A stretch of 64,000 nucleotides of DNA, taken from assembly GCA_022316685.1 (NCBI GenBank), contig JAKJHU010000843.1:50013-114012 (forward strand), read 5' to 3'. A program made the position numbers and the translations under genes. Positions 19,071 through 29,724 of this stretch are shown piece by piece. Below the pieces are notes generated by a model that saw nothing but the letters and a program-made list of their open reading frames with translations, did not search any database and was not told where the DNA came from. The stretch's first letter is position 1. The number at the start of each line of letters is the position of its first letter. The DNA is from Progne subis subis. Its lineage: Eukaryota > Chordata > Aves > Passeriformes > Hirundinidae.

Positions 19071-21579
19071 TGGATTCAGCCAGGTCCATGTTAGCAGCAT
19101 TGCTTTGCTCAAAACATTTCCTCTTGCTCAGCTCTTGAGGCCTAAGGCTTCAGCTCCTTCAGCTCCTGGTGCTGAGCTGCTCACGCTGAACGAGACAACT
19201 CACAGAGAAGAATACAGTTCATGCAATTCCTTCTGGGACACTGAGAGGGGAGGCTGTGAAAACAGGAGCATTGTTTGGTGTGGCCTCCTCTCTGCCCTTC
19301 CAGCCTTTCAGCGCTTTGAAGCAGCCAAGAGCTTTCTCCAAGAGTGCAATGAAGCAGCTGTTCCTGCTCCCAGGTCTGGCTCTTCCCAGTCTCTGACCTT
19401 GCCTGCTTTTGTCCCTCTTGCTGTGCCCTCTGTGCCCCCTGTGCTCGGTGGCTGCTGCCCAGCACTGTGGAACTGGCCACAGATCCAGGGGTTGAGACCC
19501 TCCTTTCTCTGCCCTTGGAGCTGCCTGCTCACAGCAGCCTTTTCCATATGAAGCTCCACGTGGAGAGGGAGTCCCCACCTCTGTTCCTTGCACAACCCCA
19601 GGAGCCCAGGGCTGCCATCTCAAGTCCCTGCTGGCCTCTGAGGGCTCCCAGGTGCCTCAGGCTGCTGTGACACCACGTGCACACGGGAGGGAACAGTGGC
19701 AGGGGCTGTGCTGAAAGTCAGCTCCATGGCTGCTGCTGCTGCTGCTGCAGTGGGGGTCATTTTGTGCAGCCCTGCCCCAGAGTGAGGTATCAGATCCAGG
19801 CACTGCTGCTGCTCCCCTGGGGATTCAGCCACCATTTGGTTGTTGCTGTCAGGGCCAGCAGAAGCGGTGGCTGGAGCAGCGGGTGCTGACAGTGCCCCAA
19901 GGCCCGGGGTTGGAGGGGTCCCTGGGCTGGGGCTGGCAGGGAGCTGCCCCTTGTTCTCCCTCTGCCTCCCGCAGAGCTGGGCTGGGCACAAGTGGGGCAG
20001 CACAGCAAACAGGGAGCCTGCCAGTCTCTTCCAGCCCTGTCTGCTCACAGTCTGGGCCTTGGAGCTTCAGGTGGACAAAGGCAGCTGCTTCTGCTCCCTC
20101 TGTGTGTCCCCGTGTTCAGCAGTGCTGCTCCATCAGTCTGTGCCCAGCAGTGGGGAAAAGCCTCAGCCCTGCAGGGCCTGAGCAGCTCAGCCAGGGGGAA
20201 GGGAGCTGCTCTACACAGGAACCTGCAGCAAAGGACTGTAGCACCTTGTTCATGGCAGAGCTCAAATTCTGTGAGGAAATAACAGAATTATTCATGTGCA
20301 TTGGTGCAACAGCACTTCAGGTGCTGTGCCTGCAAACACATGGCTCAAGATATGCAAAAGAATTCTGCAACTCTTGACTAGAACAAGATTGTCACCAGTG
20401 CTGAACTCCAGTTAATTCCAAAGCACCCACTTTACACATCTGCTCGTCTCTGCTACATTTTTTTCTTCAGGGTATCCAAACAAAAGCTAAACAGAAGAGA
20501 AGCGTACATTTTGATTGTTTATCAAAATGTATCCCATTTTACTGTACGTTCCTTTTTTAGGCCGTATTGTCTGCTTAAAAAGAAAAAGAAAAAAGAAAAC
20601 CAAATATATATGAAAGAGGAAAGCAAAGTATAAATGTGTAGTGCCAAATCTTATAGAACTTTGGATTAAGAGGTAACTGATCTTGTGAAAAAGAGGACTA
20701 AGTTATTTACTTTGTAAATGTTCTGATGGCATGGATCCATCTCTACTGACATTCAGCATCTTTGTTTTAAAGATTTTGGTGTATTTTTTTCCAATATTAA
20801 GATATTTTAAACTGTGGTTGAAGCAATAGGAAAGTGAAAGATGGATTGTGCATAACAGTGTCTTGATTGTAAAAATATTTACAGTTTGAAACTTGGATGT
20901 AAAGTATTGCAAATGAAATTTCAAAATCCCAATGCATTGTGTGACAGCAGCTTTTCCTCGAGGATGTGCAGCAACACAAAGACTTCATCAGGGGGTGGGG
21001 GGCTTGGGGCTTTGTCCTGTGCCCCTCTGAATGTCATGAAACAGGACTGAACCTGCCACTAGCCCAGGTCACCTTCTGTCACCACAGCTCCTTGGACCTT
21101 GTGTCCCCCAGAGCAGACACAAAGTGTTTCTGCTGCACCCCCCATAGCATAAATCCACTGAGAGCTGGGATTTTCCCAAGGCTTGTCTCCATTGTGCCAT
21201 ATTCCTAAAGAACCAGCAGCTCATCCTGATGAATATGGCGAGTTACACGGATGGTTGTCAGCTCCATTTCCTGCCTAGAAATCCTGAAACTGCTTCTGAA
21301 TGCAGCTTCCTTCAGCTCTTGGACACCTATTCACACCGAGTTGGGAAAAAAAATCCCCTGGCCACCAGCTTACAACGTGACTTATGCCAAAGTTAGAGCT
21401 CTGTGGGAATCTCTATCCATTTCTTTTCCTCTTATTGTGTCTATACGTGGGGGTGTGCACTGAGGTGTCTTGTACAGAAAGGAAGGAGTGTGCAAGCAAC
21501 GTGACTGACACTTTCACTCTCAGTGTTCATTCCGTACCCATGAGGACAAAAACATTATGGAAAGCCTTACACAGACAAA
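19071..21579 (+). other. No gene recognised
   Basis: This is paired with about 34,346-36,579. A short gctgctgctgctgctgcag run occurs near 19,732. The 20,400-20,950 part is A/T-rich and less well matched between the arms. No reading frame is conserved between the two copies. Confidence 0.5.
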
Positions 21580-21685
21580 CCCTTCTGTCCATGGATACAG
21601 AGACATGCAAGAGCCCCTGGCACACACAGACCCTTCTATCCATGGATACAGAGACATGCAAGAGCCCCTGGCACACACAGACCCT
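21580..21685 (-). repeat. 51 bp tandem repeat, about two copies
   Basis: The unit contains acccttctgtccatggatac and agagacatgcaagagcccc. The right arm carries about four copies at 34,122-34,345. Confidence 0.88.
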
Positions 21686-22954
21686 TTCCCCCCAAGCTGC
21701 AGGACATGAGAACACAACCCTTGCAAACACTGAGTGCAAGCCACAGCTCTGGGTGCTCCCCATGAAGCTCAGCTCTGGCACCACTGTCTGCCCCAGCTCC
21801 AGGGGAATGCAGTGGGAGCCCGGCTGGGCTCTGCCCTGGGGCCATCCTGCAGGCAGAGCTGGAAACAGGGAGCATTTAGGTGCCACAAACAGCCAAGCCA
21901 GGGGCAGCAGGGCAGCTGCTCCAGCCCGGACTGCACTGCTGTGTGCTGTGCTCTGGGGCTGGGCTCTGCGCACAGGGGACTGCACTGGTGTGTGCCAGAG
22001 GAGACAAAGAAGCTTCAGCTTTAGTCTAACTGAGCTGGGTGGGTGAGCTGGGAAGAGTGGGGAGGCTCAGGGGGATTTACAGAGCTTCATCCTGCTGGAA
22101 GGATGAGGAAAAGGGAGAGGGAAGTCAGCCAGTGAGGAGAGCTGAGGGCTGGAGAGCAGCTCTGAATGACACTAAAATGCCACCCGACCTCTGAGACATT
22201 GCTGTTCTTCAGCCAGGGACAGGATGAGTCCCTAAGCCTGGGACTCGGTCTCCCTCATGGTGAGGGGCATCAAGGAAGGCAACAGTGTGATGGAGACTGC
22301 GATGGGCTAGGGAACTCACTGGGGGAAAGGAGGGAGCAGTTGTGAAGTAAAAGGCAACTGAGGGAGAGAACTGTTCAGTGAAGGGCTGAGCTACAGCTTG
22401 AGCATGATGAAAAATGTCATTTTTTAGGATCATCCCTAGATTGATTTTGTTTCACAAGGTATTGAAAAGGTTTAATTTAGGGGGGATGTCATTGTTTTCC
22501 CTTGGAGATGTACATCTCCAACTTGAGCAGCCACTGCCAAAACGCTCAAGCAAGTCTCTGCTGCAGGTCACACCCTTTTTCTTTGGCTGATTCGGGCCCG
22601 GTGCTGAGCTCCAGCAGAGCCCTGGCAGAGCCCAGAGCAGCCTCAGCATCCGCAGAGCCGGCTGCAAGGAGAGGAAAGCAGAAACCGCCCATCAGCTGAA
22701 GGCTCCTGTTGCCCTTGTCCCAGCCGCCCGCAGTGCCCAGGCCATGCTGGCCGTGCTCAGAGCGGTGCCCAAAGCTGCCCATCATTGCTGCCTTTGGCAG
22801 CAGAGGCAGGAGGGCAGGACATGTGCCCAGCCTGCAGCCAGCCACGGCACATCCACCTCCTCAGCAGCTGCCCAGAGCAGGATGCTCCTGTGCTCACTGC
22901 CATCTCCCAAAAGCTCTTATCCCACCCATGCCAAGAAGATGGGGAACCCACCCT
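21686..22954 (+). other. No gene recognised
   Basis: This is paired with 32,881-34,121. It contains no supported coding region. Confidence 0.5.
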
Positions 22955-23819
22955 CACGCCATCTGCCGCTGGAAGAAAAGCTGCTCCCAAAGGATGTCCT
23001 CAGCCTTCTCCTAGGGCACAGCCCATGCCACGCCACAGCTGGTCCCAAGCACTTCCCCATCCAGACTGGACACTGCCTGGAAGGCTTCCTTTAGAAAAAC
23101 AAACAACAAATTAAGGAAAATAGATTACAGACAAAAAGGGGAAACAAGTGAAAAGATAAAAGATTTTATGTCAGTCACAGGTTGAGGAAGGCCCAACCCC
23201 TGCATGCTAGGGAAAAACCCACCCACGGGTGAGGGAAGCCCATGCTTTTCTCCTTCCCCCCTGCACTGCCCCCTAAAAGTGATGCGGATCCCAAAGCAAA
23301 CAAGGGAATGGAGCAGCCCAAGCCCTTCCTTGCCTGCAAAGCAAAGCACAGGTGCACAGGTGCTGGAGTCCCCACCTCTGCTCCTGCCATGGGGGTTTGT
23401 TTGTGTCGGGCTGGCAACCGCAGCCCCAACCCAGGGCATGGTGGTGGTGGGGGCTGTTGGCAGGGCCAGGAGCCGACTCCCATTTCGTATCCACCCCAGC
23501 CCATGGCCCCAGCCCTGACACAAAGCAGCCCGGCAGCCCACTGAAGAATCAGTTGCATCAGCCCCAGCAAAGGGGGAACCTTTGGCTTCCTGGCCAGGCT
23601 GTGCAATGCCCAATCGGAGCATCCCCCTGTGTGTGGACTCATCTGTAAATTCACTGTAGAGCCTGGCTTTGAAGAAGGTTCCAGAATTCAGAGTCCCTCA
23701 TCTCCAGCTTTGTGCTGGCCAGGTCGAGGAAGACGACGTCATCCTTGATGTCATCCTCGCTGTCTCCAGCAGCAGCAGCCCCACCTGGTACAGCTCCTCC
23801 AGGGGCTCCTTCTCCTTCC
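22955..23819 (-). pseudogene. PIM-like kinase relic, left arm (second copy)
   Basis: The exon starting at 23,819 follows a ctag acceptor and reads GKEKEPLEELYQVG, as at the start of a PIM kinase domain. Within a few dozen codons it runs without an intron into the end of the long kinase exon (an LDLAS word, then an SGTFFK-like stretch by about 23,650). Nearly all of the N-lobe and catalytic loop are therefore missing. A further scrap at about 22,955-23,015 matches the end of the next exon (ILWEQLFF-type). It lies 3' of the fuller PIM copy at 24,095-26,116, as an old tandem duplicate. Confidence 0.72.
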
Positions 23820-24094
23820 CTAGGGGTGAGACCAGGCTCTCAGTGCTCTGCCCAGGGCCCCAGCTGTCAGTGAACCAGGACAAGCCAAAACCAGCTGGGA
23901 TGGCAGCCACCAGTGCTGGGCAGACACGCTCAGCTCCAGCACAAGGGCTGCGTGCTCCCGTCTGAGGACCCCTGTGCAGTGATACAGGCAGCAGGAAAAG
24001 TCTGGGTTTCTTTGCTTCTGATTGCCAAGGCATGTGTGCAGCTGTTACTTACCAGGGCCCTGCATCAAAGGTGCCTGTGGCTCTCTCCCATCTT

Positions 24095-26116
24095 CTACAG
24101 CTGATGAATATCCTGCATCCAAGGATCATGGAAGAGGTCTTCTAATGAGGGGCCTGTCCACGTCTAGCATGGTTAAACACCTCCTGATCAGATCTTGGCA
24201 CTCTGGGGAAAGAAACCAGAAACTGCCGGTCATTTAGAGAAGGCTCCTGTCTGCTTTGGCCCCACTATTCCCATGCCCAGGCTATACTGCATGTGCTCAG
24301 AGCTGGGCCTAAACTTTCCCCATCAATCCCTGTTTTGGAGGAGAGGAGGAGAGCAGGACATGTGCCACCTCCTCAGCAGCTGCCAGAGCAGGATGCTCAT
24401 CAGCCCGCTGCTGTCTCCCAGCACTGGTATTGCCCCCCGTGCCCAGAGATGAGGATCCACCTTGAGAGAGCCGTTGTGGCAGCGAGAGCTGATGGTCCCA
24501 GCTGATGTTCTGGTCCCTCCTGAAAGGGTGCTCCCCCGCAGACCATCTGGTTGCTAGCAGGATGCCCAGGGACCAGATGGTAGCTGGCTTGCCGTAGTAC
24601 CAGCCAAAGTGAGTCCATTCCGGGGACTGTATGACGGTGTTTCCTATGGAATACAGATGGAGCTCATCAGGGGGAATGCTGCTGCTCCCAGAGCCTGGCC
24701 CCAGCATCCCTGGGCATGTGGAGGCTGCCCCAGTGGCACGTGGTGTGACCTGCTGCCCTCTCACCAGCACCTGGGACTTGTGGACAACCTTGGGGTTGGA
24801 AAAGAAGCCACTGATGTTGGAAGAGGGCACTGTAAGTTCTGGCAATGCCCAACCATGACAAGGAAAATCCCATTCAGTGCTGGGGAAAAACCATGCCTTC
24901 ATACACCCTGCCTGCATTGCCCCAAAAACATTCTGAAGCCAAGGCAAACCAGGCGAGTGGAGCAGTCCAAGCCCTTTCTCATCTGCACACCAAACTGGCT
25001 GTTGCACAGGTGCTGGCTCCACCCCTCTCTGCCACCCCCACACACGGGTGTTTCTGTCAGGCTGGCTGCCCCAGTCCCAGTCCCAGTCCTGAGCAGAGTG
25101 GCTGGAAAAGGCTGCCAGCATGGCTGGAAGCTGACCCTCACCTGCCCCTGATCAAAAGCCACTTCGCTGAAGGCTCAATGCCATGACTGGCAGCAAAAGG
25201 GAGAACCCCTGCTGCCACACCCAGGTGGGTCATGAGATGTTGGGCCAGGAGATGTCCAGAACTGGGAGCACACCCCTTTGTGGGCTCACCTGCAAAGTGA
25301 ATGTAGGCCGTGTCTTGCAGGTAGGTGCCACAGCCAAAGTCAGATCAACTTGGCCTGCCCGGTGGCCAGGTCAACCAGGATGTTCTCTGGTTTGAATGTC
25401 CCTGTGCAGGACCCCGCAGTTGGTGCAGTGCTGCACGGCCTCCAGCACCTGGCTGGAACAGCTCCCGAGCCACCTCCTCGGACAGGACCCCCGTGCCCGA
25501 ATGAAATGCCGGAGGTCCTGACATCGTTCCGGGCGCTCCAGCACCATGATGATGTCGTTGGGGAGCTCAAGCCACTCCAGCAGCTGGGCGACACCAGGGA
25601 AGCCAGTGGAGACCTTGTGCAGCAGCACGATCTCCAGTGGTGCGCTGGTGCCGTTGGGCTGCGGGAGGAGCACGATGCCGTCAGTGGGGCTGATGCCGTG
25701 CCAGGGCTGGGGAAGGCCTCACCCAGCCCGGGATGCTCTGCACCCTGCGCTGGCCCCACGCCCGCTCTCCCTCCAGGCATCCTTGGGGCTTCCACCCTGC
25801 CGGGCCTCGCTCATCCCCGCCCAGCACGCCCCAGGCTTCTCCCGCTGGCCCCGCTCACTCACCAGCTGGTCCCAGTGCCGGACGCGGTTCCGTGGCACCC
25901 TTTTGATGGCCACCTGCAAACCAAGGGGAGCAGCGGGATGAGCTCAGCACCCGCCCTGCCCAGCCCCATGCTCCATCTCCTGCGCCCGCCGCCGGCCCCG
26001 CCGCTCACCGGGGCGCCGTCCGAGAGCCGTGTCGCCGCGAAGACGCTGCCGAAGCCCGCCGCGCCCCAGGAGCGACCCCACTCGGTGCTGCTCCTTGAGG
26101 CCGTGCTGCGCCTTCC
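24095..26116 (-). pseudogene. PIM-like serine/threonine kinase, left arm, broken
   Basis: Five exons with proper borders can be read on the minus strand: 26,009-26,116, 25,863-25,913 (51 bp, VAIKRV with the ATP lysine), 25,290-25,658, 24,461-24,643 and 24,095-24,202 (stop 24,095-24,097). Order and sizes match vertebrate PIM1/PIM3. Against the right copy there is one extra base in the glycine loop, four single-base indels in the long exon (one in the HRD loop, one just before DFG), several indels in the fourth exon and one in the last. PIM kinases are constitutively active and promote survival; this copy cannot make one. If the indels are consensus errors, a gene is possible. Confidence 0.85.
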
Positions 26117-26690
26117 CTGCCGGCGAGACGCGGCTGTCAGCGCTCGGCCCGGGGCCAGGAACGGCCCCCGAGCTCCCTCAACAGCCCCGGGCCGGGCATC
26201 CCCAGGCGTTCGCTCCTGGGGACGGGACAGCGGCGGCTCGGGGCCGGCGGCCGCGCTGCCGAGCGGCGGAGCTCGGGCCGGGGAAGCCGCAGCGGAGGCG
26301 GCGGGAGCGGCTGCACCGCGTGTGTCCTCTGCGGGGCCCGGGAGGAGCCGGGGCCGGGGCCGGGGCCGGGGCCGAGCATGGCTCAGGGCGCAGCCAAAGG
26401 GCAGCGATGCCCCCTTGGCTCCAGGCACTGATGCCCGCCCAGCATCGCCACCGCCAGTACGGCCAGAGCTGGGCGGAGGGGAGACCGCGGCGGGACGCCC
26501 GGGGGCGGGGACGGGCAGCCCCGTCGGGGGCTGGGGGGCGGGCTGGGGGCATGGCCCGGCCCGGCAGGGGAGAGGGAGACTGGGAGAGGAGGGGGACACC
26601 GGGAAAGGGAGACCGGGAGAGGGTGCGGGACTGCGGGAGAATGTGCGGGACTGAGGGAGAGGGAGAGAAGAAGCAGGACGGGGTAGACAA
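26117..26690 (-). other. CpG-rich region, possible PIM first exon and promoter
   Basis: The stretch is dense in CG and CCGGGG words. On the minus strand a frame from an ATG at 26,552 is open to 26,178, in the position of an upstream PIM exon. I recognise no domain and no clear donor, so it is a candidate only. The inner boundary of the inverted duplication falls inside it, at about 26,373, so the right copy lacks most of it. Confidence 0.4.
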
Positions 26691-26710
26691 AATTGCTTCT
26701 CTGGCTTATG

Positions 26711-26729
26711 CCGCTGCCGCTGCTGCTGC

Positions 26730-26768
<39 letters not shown>
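26711..26768 (+). repeat. CTG/CAG trinucleotide repeat
   Basis: The run starts with mixed CCG/CTG units and continues as at least 12 pure CTG units. On the minus strand it would code polyglutamine, but no conserved protein surrounds it. Confidence 0.92.
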
Positions 26769-26779
26769 AACTGAAGCCC

Positions 26780-27530
26780 TGGGGCCGTTTTTCCCCGTGT
26801 CCATTTGTCCGTTGCCGGCTCAGCCCCGTGCCGAGCCCCGCGCTCCCCGAGGGCAGCCCCTAAGCCTGTCCAGACACGGGAACTTTGCAGTGTTGAGCCA
26901 AGACCCAGAGTCTTGACTCCTGCACGGTGGCACAGGAATCCCCTTGGCTGCTGCTGTCCATTGTCTCTGCTGAGGGTCAGACACTGTCACAGCACATTCC
27001 CTGAATGCAGGATTTGTACCTGACCCAAGCACTGCACCTGTGTCTCCAGCATTGCTTTCCAAGAAAAACAGGGGAAGGCAAACCGCATGTAGCTCATGGT
27101 ATTTTACAGTGTCTAAAACTTGCCAAGCCATGGACCTTCGAGGTGAGATCCATTTGGAATTGATGGGATGGAGAAGTAGTGCAAGATGGAAAAGGGGAGC
27201 ATGGAAATAAATAGAGAAAAACATCTTGGAATGTTTCTTTCCATTTTCATCTCATTTCTTAAAAGCTCTTTCAGTTTTCCCAGAATCTGCTCCACAATCC
27301 CGTTTGCTCTTTCCAAGAAACTTTCCTGCAGAACAGCATGCAGCTTCTGGCACAAGATGTGCCACAACGGCAGCTTCCCTTGGCTTTCCACACTGTGCAT
27401 GCAGCAGGAGTCTTGCAGCAAAGCAGGACAAATATTTGATAAACCGGACAACTTGTTCTTTCTTTTCCTTGTGGACTGGGGACTTGTGCCATTGGTAAGG
27501 TTTTCATTGTTACTGTTCTCCCCTAAGAAA
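26780..27530 (+). other. No gene recognised
   Basis: This is single-copy sequence in the window. Short open frames occur on both strands with no family match. Confidence 0.5.
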
Positions 27531-29465
27531 ACAGGACAGGGTACCGGTGGTACCTACTGGGAGTCTGTTATCATCCACCCAGCAGGAAGAAGAGGTGGAC
27601 AACTTATTCTATAAGCTGCTGGAGAATGTTTTCAGGATCACCAGCCCCTGTTCTTGTAGGTGACTTTAACCTGCCAGACATCTGCTGGAATCTCCATACA
27701 GCAGCAAAGAAGCAGTCCAGGAAGGTTTTGGAGTGTATGGAGAACAACCTGTGGTCACAGCTGGTGTGAGCCCACCAGGGGATGGACTATGTTAGACCGG
27801 TTGTTTGCAAATAGAGAAGGACAGGTGGGAGATGTGGTGGTTGGAGGATGCTTGGGACAGAGTGATCAAGAAATGAGAGAGTTCTCGATATTTGGTGGAA
27901 ATCAGGAGGAACATTAATAAGACTTTTACACCGGGCTTCAAGAGGACAGACTTTGGCCTATTTAGGAGACTTATTCAGAGAGTTCCTTGGGAAACAATGA
28001 AGTTAAGGAAGGGTGGACATGCTTCAAAGCAGAGATCTTGAGGGCAGAGGAACAGACTGTATGCTGAAAGATGAGCTGACGAGGCAAACGTGCATCGTGG
28101 ACAGGCAATAGGGTTTTGAAAGATCTTAGGGATAAAAAGAGGATGTACCATCTTTGGAAGGAGGGTCAGGTCTCTCAGGAGGTACTTAAGAGAGTTTGCT
28201 AGAGCATGTAGGAAAAACAGCAGGGTGGCCAAAGCTCAGTTCAAACTTAATTTGACAGCTTTTGTAAAGGATAATAAAAAAGTTTTTACAAATATATTAG
28301 AGGCAAAGGAAGGGTAAGACCAACCTTTGTTCTCTACTGGATGTGTGAGGGAACTCAGTAACTGCAGATGAGGAGAAGGCAGAAGTGCTTGATGCCTTCT
28401 TGCCTCAGTGTTTAGTGGGAAGACAGCTTGTCCTCAGGACAACTGCCCTCCTGCCCTGGTAGATGGTGTCAGGGAGCAGAATGGTCCCCCTGTTATCCAG
28501 GAGGAGGCAGTCAGAGAACTGCTGAGATGCTTGGATGTTCAGAAATCTATGGGCCCAGATGGATCCATCCCAAGGTGTGAGGGAGCTGGCAGATTGAGCC
28601 TGCAAAAGCTGCTCTCCATCATTTACCAACAGTCCTGGCTCACTGGTGAGGGTTCCAGGTGACTGGAAGCTGGCCAGTGTGACACCATTCACAAGAAGGG
28701 TGGGAAGGAGGGATCCTGGTAATTATAGCCAGTTAGCCTGACCTCAGTACCCGTAAGGTCATGGAGCAGTTTATATTGAGTGTCATCACACAGCACCTAC
28801 AGGATGGCCAGGGTATCAGACCCCGCCAGCATGGGTTTAGGAGGGGTGGGGTCGTGTTTGACCAGCCTGCTCTCCTTTTATGACCAGGTTAACCCACCTG
28901 GTGGATGTGGGAATGCTGTGGATGTTGTGTATTTGGACTTCAGCAAGGCCTTTGACACTGTCTCCCACAGCACACTCCTGGAAAAGCTGGCAGCCCACGG
29001 CTTGGACAGGAGCACTCTTTGCTGGGTTAAGAACTGGCTGCATGGCCGGGCCCAGAGAGTGGTGGGGAAACGGTGCTGCCTGCAGCTGGCAGCCAGTCAC
29101 CAGTGGTGTTCCTCAGGGGTCTGTGGCTGGGGCCAGCTCTGTTCAGGATTTTTATTGATCACATGGATGAGGGTAATGAGTCTTTCCTTAGCAAATTTGC
29201 AGATGAACACCAAGCTGAGAGCATGTGTAGATCTGTTGGAAGGTAGGAGGGCTCTGCAGAGAGACGTGGAACAGTTGGATGGATGGGCAGAGTCCAATAA
29301 GATGAGGTTTAATAAGTCCAAGTTCTGAGTCCTGCATTTTGGGCACAATAACCCCCTGCAATATTGTAGTCTGGGGACAGTGTGACTGGACAGTGCCCAG
29401 GCAGAAAGGGCCCTGGGACACTGATGTACAGCAGGCTGGGCATGAGCCAGCAGTGTGCCCAGGTG
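27531..29465 (+). mobile_element. CR1 LINE fragment in the spacer
   Basis: The endonuclease part begins with a YWESVIIHP-like word. GDFNLP follows at about 27,660 in a shifted frame, then LDRLFANREGQVGD (27,790-27,840). Reverse transcriptase has SMGPDGS, YLDFSKAFDTVSH (about 28,930-28,970) and WLHGRAQRV. The FADD box is frameshifted. The element is cut at its 3' end at 29,465 by the start of the right arm, in the same word (gtgcccaggtg) that continues in the copy at 46,840-46,855. Confidence 0.9.
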
Positions 29466-29724
29466 TCCCCGGCCCCGGCCCCGGCCCCGGCTCCTCCCAG
29501 GCCCCGCAGAGGACACACGCGGTGCAGCCGCTCCCGCCGCCTCCGCTGCGGCTTCCCCGGCCCCGAGCTCCGCCGCTCGGCAGGCGCGGCCGCCGGCCCC
29601 GAGCCGCCGCTGTCCCGTGCCAAGGAGCGAACACCTGGGGATGCCCGGCCCGGGGCGGTTGAGGGGCGCTCGGGGGCCGTTCCTGGCCCCAGCCTGAGCG
29701 CTGACAGCCGCGTCTCACCGGCAG

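Larger units (their letters stand above)
1..26373 (+). repeat. Left arm of a large inverted duplication
   Basis: This arm is matched in reverse complement by 29,466-52,892. Anchor pairs read by eye are 1 with 52,892, 984 with 52,010, 5,747 with about 50,722, 7,001 with 49,092, 9,770 with about 45,415, 14,065 with about 41,250, 24,202 with 31,633 and 26,373 with about 29,467. Similarity is high near the PIM copies (a handful of mismatches per 150 bases) and poor at 5,748-6,960. The outer end lies beyond the window. Differences in length come from the retrovirus, minisatellite copy number and local deletions. Confidence 0.9.
26374..29465. other. Spacer between the palindrome arms
   Basis: About 3.09 kb lies between the two inverted arms and is present only once. 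It holds the rest of the CpG-rich region, a CTG run, about 0.7 kb of unrecognised sequence and a CR1 fragment that ends exactly at the right-arm start. Confidence 0.85.

Noticed and set aside
25278..26654. 458-residue plus-strand protein over the PIM region
   Set aside because: It is the antisense of PIM exons and introns in GC-rich DNA; the minus strand explains the sequence through splice sites and kinase motifs.
25859..26770. 303-residue polyglutamine-starting protein
   Set aside because: It combines a CTG run, CpG-rich non-coding sequence and an out-of-frame PIM exon. No single conserved protein runs through it.
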